Shown here: positions 14,369-14,694 of the stretch, piece by piece
Numbering within the stretch: the stretch's first letter is position 1
How the letters are laid out: every line of letters starts with the position of its first letter
Source: JBNRMW01 sp050309795
GTDB taxonomy: Bacteria > Bacillota_I > Bacilli_A > Erysipelotrichales > Erysipelotrichaceae
Assembly: GCA_050309795.1 (NCBI GenBank)
Contig: JBNRMW010000023.1
Span: 1 to 14,694 of the forward strand
Direction of reading: 5' to 3'
Length of the DNA: 14,694 bases
Notes under the pieces: model-generated
Databases searched by the model: none
Seen by the model: only the letters and a program-made list of their open reading frames with translations
Told to the model about the DNA's origin: nothing
Made by a program: the position numbers and the translations under genes

Positions 14369-14395
14369 TGCTACCCCCAACAACTTTACACTATC
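14369..14395 (-). repeat. Right terminal inverted repeat of ISLre2 element
   Basis: Read on the minus strand it begins GATAGTGTAAAGTTGTTGGG and matches the left repeat at 20 of 27 positions. It lies about 55 bases upstream of the transposase start. Confidence 0.75.
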
Positions 14396-14404
14396 GAAAA
14401 TGTT
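14396..14404 (+). repeat. Right target-site duplication of the ISLre2 element
   Basis: GAAAATGTT is the partner of GAAAATATT at 12844-12852, with one mismatch. Removing the element and one copy restores an uninterrupted non-coding sequence. Confidence 0.7.
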
Positions 14405-14694
14405 GTTTTCGGTCACCTTTCAAAGTAACTGCGATAGAAAGTAAAAATTGAAGAATTGATAAAGGAACGACCTTTTAAAGCGATAATATAAGGAAATTTA
14501 ATTCAAAATCAACTATAATTAATCTAATCAATAAAATATGAAGCGCTCAAAAAACAACTTCTAAACATCATGTTTTCAAGTTTAATGCGATATAGTGAGA
14601 AGATGGTTAGAGTTGATATCTGTCGTTATTTAAGTTTTACTTGGTTGGCTTTAATTCTTTGAATATTAAACAATTCCGAAGGATTAAGTTGAAA
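14405..14694. other. Non-coding stretch right of the insertion sequence
   Basis: No open frame with a start signal, no RNA gene and no clear terminator is seen in either strand up to the window end. The composition is as AT-rich as the stretch left of the element, with which it was continuous before insertion. Confidence 0.5.

Larger units (their letters stand above)
12853..14395 (-). mobile_element. ISLre2-family insertion sequence, probably defective (1543 bp)
   Basis: The element consists of one transposase gene (minus strand) between imperfect terminal inverted repeats and a 9-bp direct repeat. Size is right for the family (about 1.5-1.6 kb). The transposase carries the UPF0236/ISLre2 motifs GDGASWI, IDRFHFHQAL and SAEGMVSH. 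The repeats and target duplication were found by comparing the two ends. The transposase is interrupted twice, so the copy should be immobile unless complemented in trans. Confidence 0.85.

Noticed and set aside
14260..14451. 63-residue plus-strand frame across the right end of the insertion sequence
   Set aside because: It is antisense to the transposase start, crosses the element boundary and has no ribosome binding site.

Overview
The window looks like a chromosomal segment from a low-GC Gram-positive bacterium (Firmicutes, most likely Lactobacillales or a close relative). The evidence is AT-rich DNA, strong AGGAGG-type ribosome binding sites, mannose-family PTS genes, a PadR/DUF2812 pair and an ISLre2-family insertion sequence. 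Genus cannot be assigned from the sequence alone.

Left part (1-1500) is a graveyard of broken genes. The first 33 bases encode the N-terminus of an IS3-family OrfA (minus strand). Next comes a DNA adenine methyltransferase fragment (98-661, minus) that has lost its N-terminus. It abuts, at about 655-670, a MarR regulator fragment (662-967, plus) that has also lost its N-terminus, so this is a rearrangement junction. An AraC-type regulator fragment with a GyrI-like ligand domain (1225-1488) follows.

Middle part (1530-5316) holds intact housekeeping or stress genes. A Na+/phosphate cotransporter with a C-terminal PhoU domain (1694-3394) has a near-perfect promoter, direct repeats resembling a Pho box, and a leader hairpin. 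Convergent to it is a PadR regulator plus DUF2812 membrane protein operon (minus strand) whose padR is frameshifted. A GNAT-type acetyltransferase (4397-5257) is divergent from padR and ends at a terminator.

Central block (5440-12502) is a carbohydrate-uptake cluster in the unusual order EIIC, EIID, EIIA, EIIB, tyrosine/dual-specificity phosphatase, PRD/Mga-like regulator, GH1 6-phospho-beta-glucosidase. The first five genes overlap end to end. The expected physiology is import and phosphorylation of a beta-glucoside by the PTS and intracellular cleavage by the GH1 enzyme, under control of the regulator and probably CcpA. The embedded phosphatase (HCKGGKDRTG loop) is the least explained member. 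A strong terminator closes the block.

Right part (12503-14694) is non-coding DNA containing one ISLre2-family element (12853-14395) with recognisable inverted repeats and a 9-bp target duplication (8/9 identical). Its transposase is broken by one stop codon and one frameshift. The 5' end of the element carries a hairpin that would hide the transposase ribosome binding site only in transcripts entering from outside.
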